Source: Mnemiopsis leidyi (taxonomy: Eukaryota; Ctenophora; Tentaculata; Lobata; Bolinopsidae). Taken from it: 22,598 nt of DNA. The stretch spans positions 8,419-31,016 of the forward strand of contig JH153380.1 in NCBI GenBank assembly GCA_000226015.1, given 5' to 3'. The position numbers and the translations under genes are program-made. Below, in pieces: positions 7,337 through 17,401 of the stretch (its first letter is position 1; the number at the start of each line of letters is the position of its first letter). A model generated the notes under the pieces. It did no database searches. It saw only the letters and a program-made list of their open reading frames with translations, and was not told the origin of the DNA.

Positions 7337-10011
7337 CTATTGGTCGTAAGGCACAATGTCGGAGGCTCGGCTAGCCCCGGCCGTACCCGAGTTTTCCTCT
7401 GCAAAGTTATAAGTTTCTGCCAACGTCTGTCTCTTTCTGTGTTTCAACTCTTCCTGAAAATGAACAACATTATTAACAGAAGTTTCTTTGCAACACCTAC
7501 TAAATAACACAACTACTCCACACAACTTTTTAAAACTATCGCAAAAAACAGGACGAAGCAAGTAATTTAAACTAACCCAGATAAAAGACGGTCTCATTTG
7601 TTGTCTCATGTCAGCACTGCAGGAGTAAAGGAAAGTGTTTACAGCTCCTAGAAGAGGGGCCGTGATGCTCGTCATCAGAACCAGGGGGAAGGAAGACTGC
7701 TCGTTAAGTGCCATCTGGATCCTGACATGTACTCTAATTAGCTTAATTTTGTTATTAGTTAGTTAATGAGGTTGAATCGGTTAACGATATGAAATCTCGA
7801 CCCCCTAAAATTTTGAAGCAATGAAGACAAGATGTCAAAATGCAAGGGAATTTCCACTAGCCACAATTGATGGGTGCTGAAACACAGATTTACTTTATAC
7901 ATGGCAAAATAGGTGTATTGTATATACTGTTGTTCGTTCCAACAGCATCATTTTAAACTGAAATTTTTACCTGGTAATGAGAGGAAAGACGGAAATCGCG
8001 ATAAAAACGATGGGATACATGAACAAAATCCTAACTTCCCGCCATTTTCTTGATTTGGCACTTTCTTCTTCGGGGTTATACCCGGCGTATGATCGGTTCT
8101 GGGGAAAAGATGGGGATTAAATTTATACGTTAGTTGTTAAATTTATCTTGCAATACAAGAACTTAAAAGTTTCTTCTGTATCTCGCACGTAAGGAAAATA
8201 TCTAGAATAATCTGTCACATAACTTAGAAATCCTACAAAATACGAAAAGTTTAGCCGCCACAAGAGTGTAAAATCAAAACAAACAATGATATAAACGCGC
8301 GTGTTTAGCGCGATTCACGCATCCCAGAAGTTTTTGCGTTTTTCTGACACAAATAACTTAAGACCCTTTCAGACCAACTGCGACTAATGTAGTACAATCA
8401 ATGCCGCCATTCCATTAGATCATAATAAAAAAGACAAAGTACGAACTTGACAATGTACGAAAATTCCAAACTATTCTTACTTGTCTCTTGGTATGAACAC
8501 GTAGGTATATCATGAGGCCAGTAAGGAAGATGACAATGACCAGGACGGGACCGTACCAAACTAAAAAGCGTAATATCTGCTCCAACTTGTTCTCGCCTTT
8601 AATCCAACTAGGAAGTGTGAAGTTGTACAATTTTACATCGGCTCAAAATAAACAGCTTTATAGCACAGTCAACACAAGTGAAAACAATCCGTAAACTTAA
8701 ATTCACCATATATGGTAGAACATTAAATTTCGGATATTGTTACGGAACAAGAACGATGTCGCTGATGAAGAGCAGCACGTGTAAGGGAAAGTAGCATGTG
8801 CATGATTACAAAAAAAGTGTGACATTTACTAAGATATTAAACTTACCACCAAGGGCCGGAGTGACCGTACGCATCCCAGATAAAAGGAACTCCTGCAACA
8901 ATCCCCGGTAGAAACCAACAGGCCAGGTGGAACAAGGACTCAGAGGACTCGTAACTCATCTCCTCTTTCACGAGTCTGTACATGTTGGCAGATATCACTG
9001 ACACCCAGCCAACACAGGTCCAGTCAAAGTAGGTCATCATAAACCCCTGAGGAGGACTTGTTAAAAGCACGGAAAACTGGGATGACATTTCGATGATTTG
9101 AAACAGGGAAAAAATTTCTGAATTGATTTAAACCTAATCTTATCAACTGGTCGACTGACAAAACCTCTGACAATGCTCCATTTTACTTGCAATTATGTCA
9201 CCTGAAATTTGCAACCAGCTGCATTCTCTATACTACCCATCATGTAAGGTACAGAGTCGCAGAGTGCAGCAATACTCAGGTAGAGGATTAGGCGCTGCGA
9301 GAAGAACATGTACTTCTTGAACAGCCATATCACGAATATCATGAACAAGCTGAAAATGGGGAAATTTAGGTACTTCTTGAACAGCCATATCACGAATATC
9401 ATGAACAAGCTGAAAATGGGGAAATTTAGGTACTTCTTGAACAGCCATATCACGAATATCATGAACAAGCTGAAATGGGGAAAAATTAGGTACTTCTTGA
9501 ACAGCCATATCACGAATATCATGAACAAGCTGAAAATGCGGAACATTTAGGTACTTCTTGAACGAAAACTTAAATATCATGAACAAACGAAAAATTAAAT
9601 TTGGTGATTTAGATGAGCACGAAATAATTTTAGAATTAAAATCATGATATCAGGGTTTAACTGATCAAATTTGGGTTTGGTTCAGTTTAAGGGGAAAGCA
9701 ATATTCAAAATACTTTTAGACTTAGTAATTAACAATACCTGAGAACGAAAGAGAAACTACCAAACAAAACGCGGATAATGGTCAACGTCGCCTGGAAAGA
9801 AGTGAGTTATTTGTATCTTCAGTCGAAAAGTAAAACTACGCATATCAGTTCAAGAAGATGAAAACTCCATTATATGAATATTGAAATTTCGGTTAAATGG
9901 TATTATTTAGTGTGGAGCGAATTATCAAAATTATGCTATTTCAATAATTTTCTCACTTACACATCTTGAATCGTTCTGATTTGGACATTCCGCTAACCAA
10001 TCTTGAGCCAT
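7337..10011 (-). CDS. Seven-transmembrane receptor, GPR157 / cAMP-receptor-like
   Basis: Eight exons join in phase: 10011-9961, 9791-9739, 9349-9202, 9046-8847, 8607-8481, 8098-7971, 7721-7577 and 7453-7337. They give a complete 322-residue protein, with the ATG at 10011 (MAQDWLAECPNQNDSRC) and a TAG stop at 7337. Seven hydrophobic segments are visible: RVLFGSFSFVLSLFMIFVIW (TM1), ILYLSIAALCDSVPYMMG (TM2), a segment after Cys81, ACWFLPGIVAGVPFIW (TM4), VWYGPVLVIVIFLTGLMIYL (TM5), YPIVFIAISVFPLIT (TM6) and ITAPLLGAVNTFLYS (TM7). Cys81 before TM3 and Cys151 in the loop-2 motif GPWCWI form the expected disulphide. GPWCWI-type motifs are typical of GPR157 and Dictyostelium cAMP-receptor-like GPCRs. 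The ligand is unknown, though coupling to G proteins is expected from the fold. Exon 3 has three extra upstream acceptors from a 60-bp repeat, so isoforms with extra TM1-like segments are possible. Confidence 0.85.
9311..9592 (-). repeat. 60-bp tandem repeat copying the 3' splice site and TM1 coding segment
   Basis: Copies lie at 9311-9370, 9371-9430, 9431-9490 and 9491-9551 (61 bp, slightly diverged), with a degraded fifth copy to about 9592. On the minus strand each copy contains a 3' splice site (attttcag, or atttcag in one copy, before CTTGTTC) and the codons for SLFMIFVIWLFKKY. Acceptors therefore exist at exon starts 9349, 9409, 9469 and 9529. Because the unit is 20 codons with no stop, using a distal acceptor keeps frame and adds 20 hydrophobic residues per copy between TM1 and TM2. 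Confidence 0.93.
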
Positions 10012-10491
10012 TCCTCAGTCCTCACAGTATCTTCATTGTTTACTTCACCATAGCTAAATATTTGCAGGTACATATCATTAAATTTAATTTTGAACAAATT
10101 TGGAACACAAGTCTTTTCTCGTTTCTACATTACTGTGGATGATTCAACGAGCTATGACTGAATAAGGACTTGAAAGTTGAATAGCTATGTTTGAAAGTTT
10201 ATTCTAGTTGTTTTTTCTGATATTTGGGTTGAACCAAACTCTCCGGTCTAAAGAAGTAAATACAAACGAGTGCTACTAAAAATCACAGAAATGTACTTCT
10301 ATGACTTGGACAAAAAGCTAAGCAGGTAAAACTCAAATCAAATAATCAAGCATTAAACTCAGTCTAATTGAAAGTTCATAAATTAAATATAAATTTTTAA
10401 TTAAATCAAACAATCTCTGCAAAAAAGGTAGTAAAATCAATCATCAGACAAATGCATTGTAATAAAAATTCAAATTCAATCATAATCAGTT
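10012..10491. other. Intergenic gap between receptor 5' end and TDP1 3' end
   Basis: This 480-bp stretch must hold the receptor promoter and the TDP1 3' untranslated region. It is AT-rich with no firm motif. A short plus-strand open segment (LNRSDLDIPLTNLEPFL and beyond) ends at a donor-like CAG|gtacat near 10068, but it has no acceptor and lies opposite receptor exon 1. Confidence 0.45.
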
Positions 10492-13400
10492 TCAGTCGAT
10501 GTCGAAATTTTCACCCACTAGATCAATCGGCCACTTATTCCCATGCGTATCTAGCTGAGAATACGCCACATCGGCTATCCATGGTTTATCAGCTTTACCG
10601 TAGGGTCTAGGAGGTAGAGAGTACGGGACCAACATCCCGCTATCTGTCTCCTTGTTGTACACTTTCAGGGGTTCAGGCCCCACAAACAATACCCCCAACT
10701 CGTAGCTCCGAACTCTCAACCTGCCGTCAGATAACTTCTGGCCCCAGGCTGCTTTAGAAAGGTTTGCGCTCGTCAGGAGAAACCACGCGACGCTCTTCAT
10801 GTCGGGGGCAAGACGCGTGTAGGTCTTGATGTGGGGGACGACGCGGGACCTGCCGTAGTCCTTGCAGTCCCAGTTACACATGTGGGCACGGAGCCAGGGT
10901 TGTCGTGAGTGTGTTTTGAGTTGGTACGGCACACTCCCTCCTCCACAATAACCTGTAGGAGAGGCGAATAAGATTGCAGCTTCCGATCCTATATTTTCAA
11001 CTAACCGGGTATATTGTTCCCATATCTTGCTAAGTTTCAGAAGTCACTATTTTAGAGGAAATGTGATACCATTATTCCCATTACTGTATTTTGAGTACAT
11101 TATACCATTTATACGACATGAATATTTCTTGAGAACGACATTTCAACTATAAGTTTTTTTTTCAACATCAACTCTCCCTTAGTTAAATTATCACTATATA
11201 TTTTGAATGATCATACTTCTTTTTCTAGAAAGCCGCAAAATTAGGACTACAATAGCTGTGATAGCAGACACATATCTACTTGTTGTACCTTTTCATGTTA
11301 ACTTCTACTGGCACGTTATTCAAATGATCACATGGCCCGGTCTAGTATTACGTAGCTATAGTGTTAATGATGTCACGTGATTGCCTCAACGCCTTAAGTC
11401 GTCTGACAAGGTCACGTGCAACAAGCATAATATTTGTTGGGTACTCATTAGGTCACGTGCGACATTGCGACAAGCAGGAAAGTGGTTACTGACAAGGTCA
11501 CGTGCGACAAGCAGGCTTGTGAACTCTGATTGGGTCTGGATCAAATAAAAGGAGAGAGCACTTGTAACTTTCTATCCAGTCTATTGTCTACCACTCTCAT
11601 TCTTATTCTCAATAAACTAAACTTACATCCCACAACATGACACAATCTTATATATCCTTTATCGGAGGGAAGGCCCCGTTACCTGACCCCCCTACACTCC
11701 CCACCAACGGTGATGTCCTGAGATACTTCTCTTTCTGTGTCACCCCCACATTTAATGGCCCTCCTCTCATGAAAAAAGTGGTTCAGACCATCTTGGACAC
11801 CCACCCAAACTGCAACACTTCTCTCAGCGCTCTTGTCAGGTTAGTATTCGTAAATTTTAATTATAGTGGTGTGATTGTAGCAAAAACATAATGAAGTACA
11901 GAAGGCAACTATAACTTTTTGAAAATCTAATTTTATTATCAATATCTAATATTTCAGGAAGCTCAAGACTCTTCGAGGGCAGGCTAGGAGATATAGCAAG
12001 GCGAAAGTTGTGGAGACAGTCAGACGGAGAAGGGACGAGCTGGAGCAGAAGAACTTTATCAAGTTGTCTACACCAGCTGCTACAGAAGAGACCCTGCCTG
12101 AGCAGAAGACCTTCATCAAGTTGTCTACACCAGCTGCTACAGAGGAGACCTTGCCTGAGGACAGTTCCTACAGCCCAGATGGAGACAAGTACCTCACTTT
12201 GCTGGAGAGAAAGAGAAGTCTGCAGCTGGATTCTGAGGTTGAGGATGGCAGCGGTGACAGGGCACCTCCCGCTAAGATAGGACGGTTTGACTCGACCTCC
12301 TGAAGAACTTGACCGACATTCCACCTCAACCGGACATAGACAATCGGAGGACCATTTGGTTAAGGAGTTTAAATTATGGAAATTGTTTTATTACTAGAGT
12401 ACTAGGCAGTATTTTTAACCTTGTTAATTCATTTTGTTTTGATTGGAATAAATTTGCTTGTCTAAGTTGTCTCAATCTAAAATTCTTGGCTTTCGGGCTA
12501 ACATAAATTCATCATGAGGGCCATCTCCCTTTAGTTTGCACTTCGCGTTACGGAATAGAAATATCGAACTATCATATAATGTGAGGTAAAATTCTGTTAA
12601 GATCAAAAAGTATGATTTCTAAAACAATTTAAGTACCTTATCATGTTTAAAACTACAACTGTAGTTAACTAACCTTCAAGACTGTTACGTATCATGTCGA
12701 CAGTAGGAAAGACCAACTGAAACAAGGCAGGTCTGCTCGTCTCACTACTATTGCCAGCCTGTAACACGCTCACAAAGTGATCTAACCAGTCAGCAGAGTC
12801 AGAACCAAGGGAACCAATACTAGAACAGTTAGTAACGACCCTCCACCCGGGTCTAACTCTAGAGTGGTCTACATAGCGCGATAACAGCTGCTCCAGACGG
12901 TACAGACCAAACAGACGGTTTGTGTGAAGTCCGGGAACACTCCCCACCAACTTGACTTGTGTAACTCCAGACATGTCGTACTTGCTGAGAATCCGGACCA
13001 GCTGGTCGGTGGCGGAGGTTTTGTAAGCTTCCAAGTACTTCAACAGATAGGACTTGAAATCACTTCCACCAGCAGGACTGTCATGCTCTGACATTGCAGG
13101 ACAGAGCGGACTGACCCAGACACCCTGAGTCTTGACAGTCCAGTCTGATTGGACGAGGTTGGCGGTGTGGACCACCACCCTGACTCCACCCTCGCTCTGC
13201 AGGACCATCAGTTTGGTGTGGTGGGTACCGTACGTTAGGGGCAGCGACACCGGGACTACAACTATACGGGAGTACTTCTTTGGTTGGCAGGTCGTCTTCT
13301 GCCGCATTATACGATCTTGTACTTCTTTAGCCTGTTTATCTCCTGGTAAAGTATATTCAATTGAATACAACAGTAGAAATTACTGATATGTCAGGTTTAA

Positions 13401-14493
13401 CAGTTTAAACCAGTCCTCCATAGATTTTGAGATCTACATTTCCCATATATTACTCCAAGTATAAGTCTAACAACAACTGCCGACTTGCCTACCTAAAAAC
13501 AACAAAATAGGGCCCTCCGCTGCGTTATCAGGATATTCCTCCAGAAGCCAGTCCAGGTCGACCATGAAAGTAAACTGCCAGGTGGTAGTCAACTTCCCGT
13601 CCAGAGAAAGTACATCTCGAAAACTGAGGGCGATGTTTTCTGAGAACTTGTCGGGGTGTCCCACTACCTTGGTAAAGTAGTATCTGTCGTGTTTTATCGT
13701 GCTTCTTGTTCTTTGTCTCTTTCTTGCGGCTGCCAAATGTTCGTATTATTAGAAAGTTAGAAGATTTTACAACACTCTTTGGTCATACTTCGTGCTGGAG
13801 GCTGACATTTGATTTTGATTAACTTAAAACCCTGATGGGCACCATTCTTCACATTTACCTTACAAAGCATCTGACGTAAGAACTTTTCACTAACCCACCT
13901 GAAGCTGATGTTGAGGCATCCATATCTTCTGAAATAATCCAATGAAGTGTGATAAAATAAGTGGTTTGCACAAATCAAATCATTAAGAGACACGATAAGA
14001 ATATCTTGAAGTTAAGACGTCAGCGATAATTTACTTAGATTGTGCATTGGGCAACAGTAGATGAAACACAAGAAAGAACTATGACCATACCTGATAATTG
14101 ATTTCTCTTGCCTGAAGATTTAGTATCTTCACCAGACCCACAACTGTTTGTTACAGACTTGGCATGGAGTCTGGTTTTACCAGTGACAACTTTAGACTTC
14201 GAAGTTGATGGAAACACTGATTTACTGGGTAAAGATGTAGCAGATGGTGCAGGTGTATTTCGAGAATTCGGAACAGATTCACTATTCTTTTTGATAAATC
14301 CTGGGCTTTTCTGAGATTGCTCGGGCTTTTCTGAAGAATTCTTCGCAACTTTTGATGATGACGTAGCCGAACCTCGAGTTTTTTGGTTATCATCTCTATG
14401 ACTTTGAGGGTGGAGGAACTGTTCTAAATGTTCTTCGTTCTTCCGGTAACACTTGTCCCAGTATTTACATCTTTGTTTCGGTGTGGTACTCAT
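10492..14493 (-). CDS. TDP1: Tyrosyl-DNA phosphodiesterase 1 with N-terminal PBZ zinc finger
   Basis: Four exons (14493-14091, 13729-13493, 13342-12674, 10952-10492) join in phase into a complete 589-residue protein, close to the usual TDP1 length. TDP1 is a nuclear phospholipase-D-superfamily enzyme that hydrolyses 3'-phosphotyrosyl bonds left by trapped topoisomerase I and cleans other blocked 3' ends. Both HKN catalytic motifs are intact: H255-x-K257 with N275 (in THHTKLM and HTAN) and H477-x-K479 with N500 (in PHIKTYTR and TSANLSKAAWG). Family landmarks KTQGVWVSPL, IGSLGSDSADWL and SYELGVLF are present. Residues 9-28 form C-x5-C-x6-H-x5-H, the exact spacing of a PBZ poly(ADP-ribose)-binding finger, followed by about 100 low-complexity Ser/Lys/Pro residues. 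Human TDP1 lacks this finger. The last intron contains a separate gene on the opposite strand. Confidence 0.97.
11374..11504. promoter_or_regulatory. Cluster of four CACGTG E-boxes
   Basis: CACGTG occurs at 11374-11379, 11413-11418, 11454-11459 and 11499-11504. The last three share the extended context aggtcacgtgc, and two copies also share the flank acaaggtcacgtgc. They lie 130-265 bp upstream of the nested gene's start codon. CACGTG is bound by bHLH-ZIP factors (USF, MYC/MAX, MITF/TFE). The repeated flanks suggest local duplication of a regulatory module. Function is inferred. Confidence 0.6.
11528..11552 (+). promoter_or_regulatory. Candidate core promoter: inverted CCAAT box and TATA-like box
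   Basis: An ATTGG (reverse CCAAT) lies near 11530 and a TATA-like caaataaaagg at 11542-11552. They are about 85-110 bp before the ATG at 11637 of the nested gene and just downstream of the E-box cluster. Spacing fits a transcription start near 11575-11585. Confidence 0.45.
11637..12303 (+). CDS. Unknown two-exon gene nested in the last TDP1 intron, opposite strand
   Basis: Exons 11637-11839 and 11958-12303 (GT-AG intron, split Arg codon) encode 182 residues. The N-terminal half (PTLPTNGDVLRYFSF, then PPLMKKVVQTILDTHP) and a basic middle (RKLKTLRGQARRYSKAK, VRRRRDELEQ) loosely recall the N-terminal region of uncharacterised invertebrate proteins, some of them associated with transposons. That resemblance is from memory and weak. 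Two 19-residue repeats follow (both containing FIKLSTPAATEETLP), then an acidic/basic tail ending GRFDSTS. The basic tracts suggest nuclear location. The gene has its own E-box cluster, CCAAT/TATA-like promoter and an AATAAA at 12447-12452. Its function is unknown. Confidence 0.75.
12052..12165 (+). repeat. In-frame 57-bp tandem duplication inside the nested gene
   Basis: Two adjacent near-identical 57-bp units encode the repeated peptide with core FIKLSTPAATEETLP. Differences are mostly synonymous (ctttatc/cttcatc, gaagag/gaggag, accctg/accttg) plus one Asn/Thr change. This suggests that the duplication is translated and under constraint. Confidence 0.85.
12447..12452 (+). terminator. Polyadenylation signal of the nested gene
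   Basis: A canonical AATAAA lies 144 bp after the TGA stop of the nested plus-strand gene and is followed by T/G-rich sequence. Confidence 0.5.
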
Positions 14494-15246
14494 ACCTACT
14501 TGATAATATGAAGTTCAAAAGATTTTACAGCAGCGCCTACACAATTGATAATTTCAATGAATCTTCTTGTTCAAGACGTGACAAAAGACTTTCATATTCA
14601 AGAATTTGCCATTAAAATTTCTATGCGCCGAAAGGTGAGAACTTTCCTATTAAATTATAAGACGGTGATGTCAATTTGAAAATTTGAAATTTAACAAAAA
14701 CATAAATTTTACTTAAAACATAAATTTTACAAAAATCTCAACAAAATCTCATTTTCTAAAAAATACCAATTGCGACAGCTGCAATCTGAAGAAAGGCGAT
14801 ATCAACCAATCGGCAAACCCAGGTAAGGTAAATGGTAAAAGAAATAACAAAGTTATTTATGTCTGTCTACCAAATCTTGCGAGCAACTTCTTAAGTGTCA
14901 GCCACATGAAGTAAAAATTAATCATAGAAAAAAATTAAACATCAAAACATAATCATCATCTCATTGTGAATAAAGACATGCACATGCAAACAATAATCAA
15001 AAACGATTTAGAAATAGAAATTTATCTTTAATCTTATAAAAATCTGATCAAGTAAAATAATACAACATAAGTTACTGTGCTATATGTATGATTTGATCGG
15101 CAGCACCTTCGTCATTGAAAACCGTTTGATTGCACGGAAATTTTGTGATTGACACGAAATTGTGATTTACATGCTCCTCAAATTTATTATTAGAGACAAT
15201 GTCTTGGACCTTAAAGAACAATATCGGGCTCATCCAGGTACACAGA
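14494..15246. other. Intergenic stretch between TDP1 5' end and the first lipase-like gene's 3' end
   Basis: Very AT-rich. A short direct repeat (aaaacataaattttac) occurs twice near 14697-14730. No exon or RNA gene was recognised. It should contain the TDP1 promoter and the 3' untranslated region of the downstream hydrolase. Confidence 0.45.
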
Positions 15247-16579
15247 TTAAAATGACTGGATTGCTTCGAGGAAGAGAGCGTAAGTTCCAGATCGCACCTA
15301 AACACAACAATTTTCAACAAAAATAAAAAAGGAATCAGTAGAAGATTCTACAAAATTTCTTAATAGAAAGGTAATATTATTTGCCAAACTCTTTGATTTT
15401 GATTCAGTACCCTATAAAAAAGAAAATCAACAAAGCCCAACCTCCCAAGCATCCTTCAACAAGCCATGGCACGTGTTGGGTACCTCATGTAGCGTCACCA
15501 TGTCCGGGCGTGCCGCACTGAGTGCTCGGGAACCATCTATCTTTGTAAGCATGTCGTCAGATGAGTGGAATATCACAGTTCTAGTGTTATGGTACTTCCA
15601 CAGCATCCTACTCTGGGGAATATAAGTATTTATACGAAGTTTTAAGTTTGGATTTGACGGCCCACCAATCATAAAAGTTTGTCCGATTGAAAACCTCATC
15701 ATCTTCGATGCTAACCTTATCTACGGCATCTAATATTTTGAGGGCATGTCCAAATCGTGGCGAGCCTTGCCACATATACTTGTCTTCTCTAGACTCCTGC
15801 TGAACATCAGGGTCTCCACTAAACCACTCTGGTTTGGAGAAATCAAAAGGAAAGTAAAGATTTGGAGCAATAGAAGCCAGAAGAGTGACTATCGATGATA
15901 AAACTGGTGCTGAATTCTTGTTGAACTGCAATAAAAATAGTTCAATGAATTTTTTAACAAAAATAACGAAGTCGTCAACCTTCAGATTAGAAACTGGTCT
16001 GTAAATCATATCAAAAAATGTCAACATAAACTAAACTACAAACTTAAAAACCCACCTCTAAAAGGGGAGCAGACAGAACGAGCCCAGACAGCTGTATTCT
16101 ATTAGCTACACGAAATGCTACCAAGCCTCCCATACTGTGTCCTAGAAGTACAACTTTCTGGTATTGAGGGTTTCTTGTCTTGATGGATGTTATCTCGTTT
16201 ATAACCTCATCTTCGTAGTCAGAAAAATTCTCACAGTGTGCCTGTCAGGGATCAATCTTTATAGATATCGATGGGTGAGGCTAGAATAATCTAGCTTTTA
16301 ATGGGATATAGGCATATGGCATCACAAACTCTTTCTCATCTCTTTGATCAATTTCTCTGCATGAGAAATGCGATATAAAAAGTCGCAAACCATCATGCCA
16401 TCAACAGGTCCACTTTTGCCATGTCCAGCTAAATCATGTGTGTAGAAGGATATACCATGCTTGTTGAGATATTCAGCAAACTCCAGGTATCTGCCGGACC
16501 GGTCTCCATATCCGTGCACAAAGTACACCATCTTTGTGGCACTCTCAACCGGATATGCATATCTTTCTCTGTCGGTCAT
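15247..16579 (-). CDS. Monoglyceride-lipase-like alpha/beta hydrolase 1 (divergent copy)
   Basis: Five exons (16579-16391, 16241-16056, 15925-15716, 15612-15442, 15297-15247), all phase 0, encode 268 residues. The fold is alpha/beta hydrolase of the monoacylglycerol lipase/lysophospholipase (Hydrolase_4) group, which cleaves acyl esters of glycerol or lysolipids. The oxyanion motif is VHGYGDRSGRY; HDLAGHGKSGPVDG matches the conserved AHDxxGHG region. The nucleophile elbow is LLGHSMGG (Ser99). Asp215 in HSSDDM and His244 in TCHGLLKD complete the triad. No signal peptide or membrane segment is evident. It has one more intron than the two neighbouring copies and low identity to them, indicating an older duplication or separate loss of introns. 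Its substrate is not determinable. Confidence 0.9.
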
Positions 16580-17401
16580 TTATCAGTGATACATTAACTA
16601 GGTAGATGGTAGACCCTTTATTTGCTCTTTAAAGAAACTTCTTTTAGCAATAGTATCAGAAATATATAAATTGAAGCAAAGAAAGACTATGTTCTTCATG
16701 TACTCCTGTAGATTTTTTATACGATGGATTTGTATTTTGCATTTGAATTTTTTCACACCTGTAACCTCGCTTATACAGTTATACTGAAGGAGCCCCTGGA
16801 AGATTCAAGATCTTTTAACGGAGACCCTCCTCATTTAACCCTCAATTAAGGTTTCCCGGTCATTCGGCTGAGTCGACCGAAGAAGATGGCATAGTCAATT
16901 TCAAAACATGATACATTGGCAATTGGACATCAACATGCATTTTGCGAAATTCAATTCAGCATAAAATTGAACTTATTTATTATCTATATTATAGCAGACA
17001 AGAAGAAGGAACTTGGGAACAAAAAGATGAAAGTGCAAAGTGAATTAAAGTTCAAGAGGTTTGTAGTATACAATTGGGAAATTCTGTACAATTCTGTACT
17101 TAAAAAATTACAAAAGTTTATGTGAAAAATACCAAGATAGCAAACAATTTAAAAGAATAAATTTAATAAAAATTAAATATAAACAAGAGTCCGTCAGTAA
17201 AAGCGATTAACAAAAACCCTATGATGACTTGCAAGACATTTCAAACATGACATTAAATAAAAGTAAAATTTAATCAAAGAAATGGTCCCACCTCATAAGT
17301 TAGCACTCAACACTTAAATAAGATAGTTTGCCTCAATCTGAACATTTGACAAACCAAAGATCCGGAATCGATTTGAATGATGATGAAAGATCGTGGCAGA
17401 A
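16580..17401. other. Intergenic stretch with a repeat relic
   Basis: About 16780-16905 resembles 19360-19500 over tracts such as ggctgagtcgac, ggtttcc and gaagaa, so it is a degraded copy of the same dispersed element. The rest is AT-rich with no supported gene. A 69-codon plus-strand open frame at 16916-17125 has low-complexity Lys/Leu content and is not credible. Confidence 0.5.

Noticed and set aside
9308..9550. Plus-strand repeat protein (FLNSHITNIMNKLK units)
   Set aside because: Antisense shadow of the TM1 60-bp repeat; the minus-strand frame has matching splice sites and continues into a full receptor.
9961..10068. Plus-strand exon reading LNRSDLDIPLTNLEPFL and beyond, with a donor at its end
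   Set aside because: No acceptor upstream, and the opposite strand encodes receptor exon 1 with a phase-perfect join.
11857..12324. 155-codon minus-strand frame with Cys/Leu/Ser repeats
   Set aside because: Antisense of the nested gene's repeated exon; no splice or family support.
13757..13993. Extra TDP1 exon (78-codon frame)
   Set aside because: Exon 14091 joins 13729 directly in phase (G|CC), and the segment resembles no TDP1 region; it is intronic.
16916..17125. 69-codon plus-strand frame
   Set aside because: Lys/Leu low-complexity translation of AT-rich intergenic DNA; no homology or splice context.
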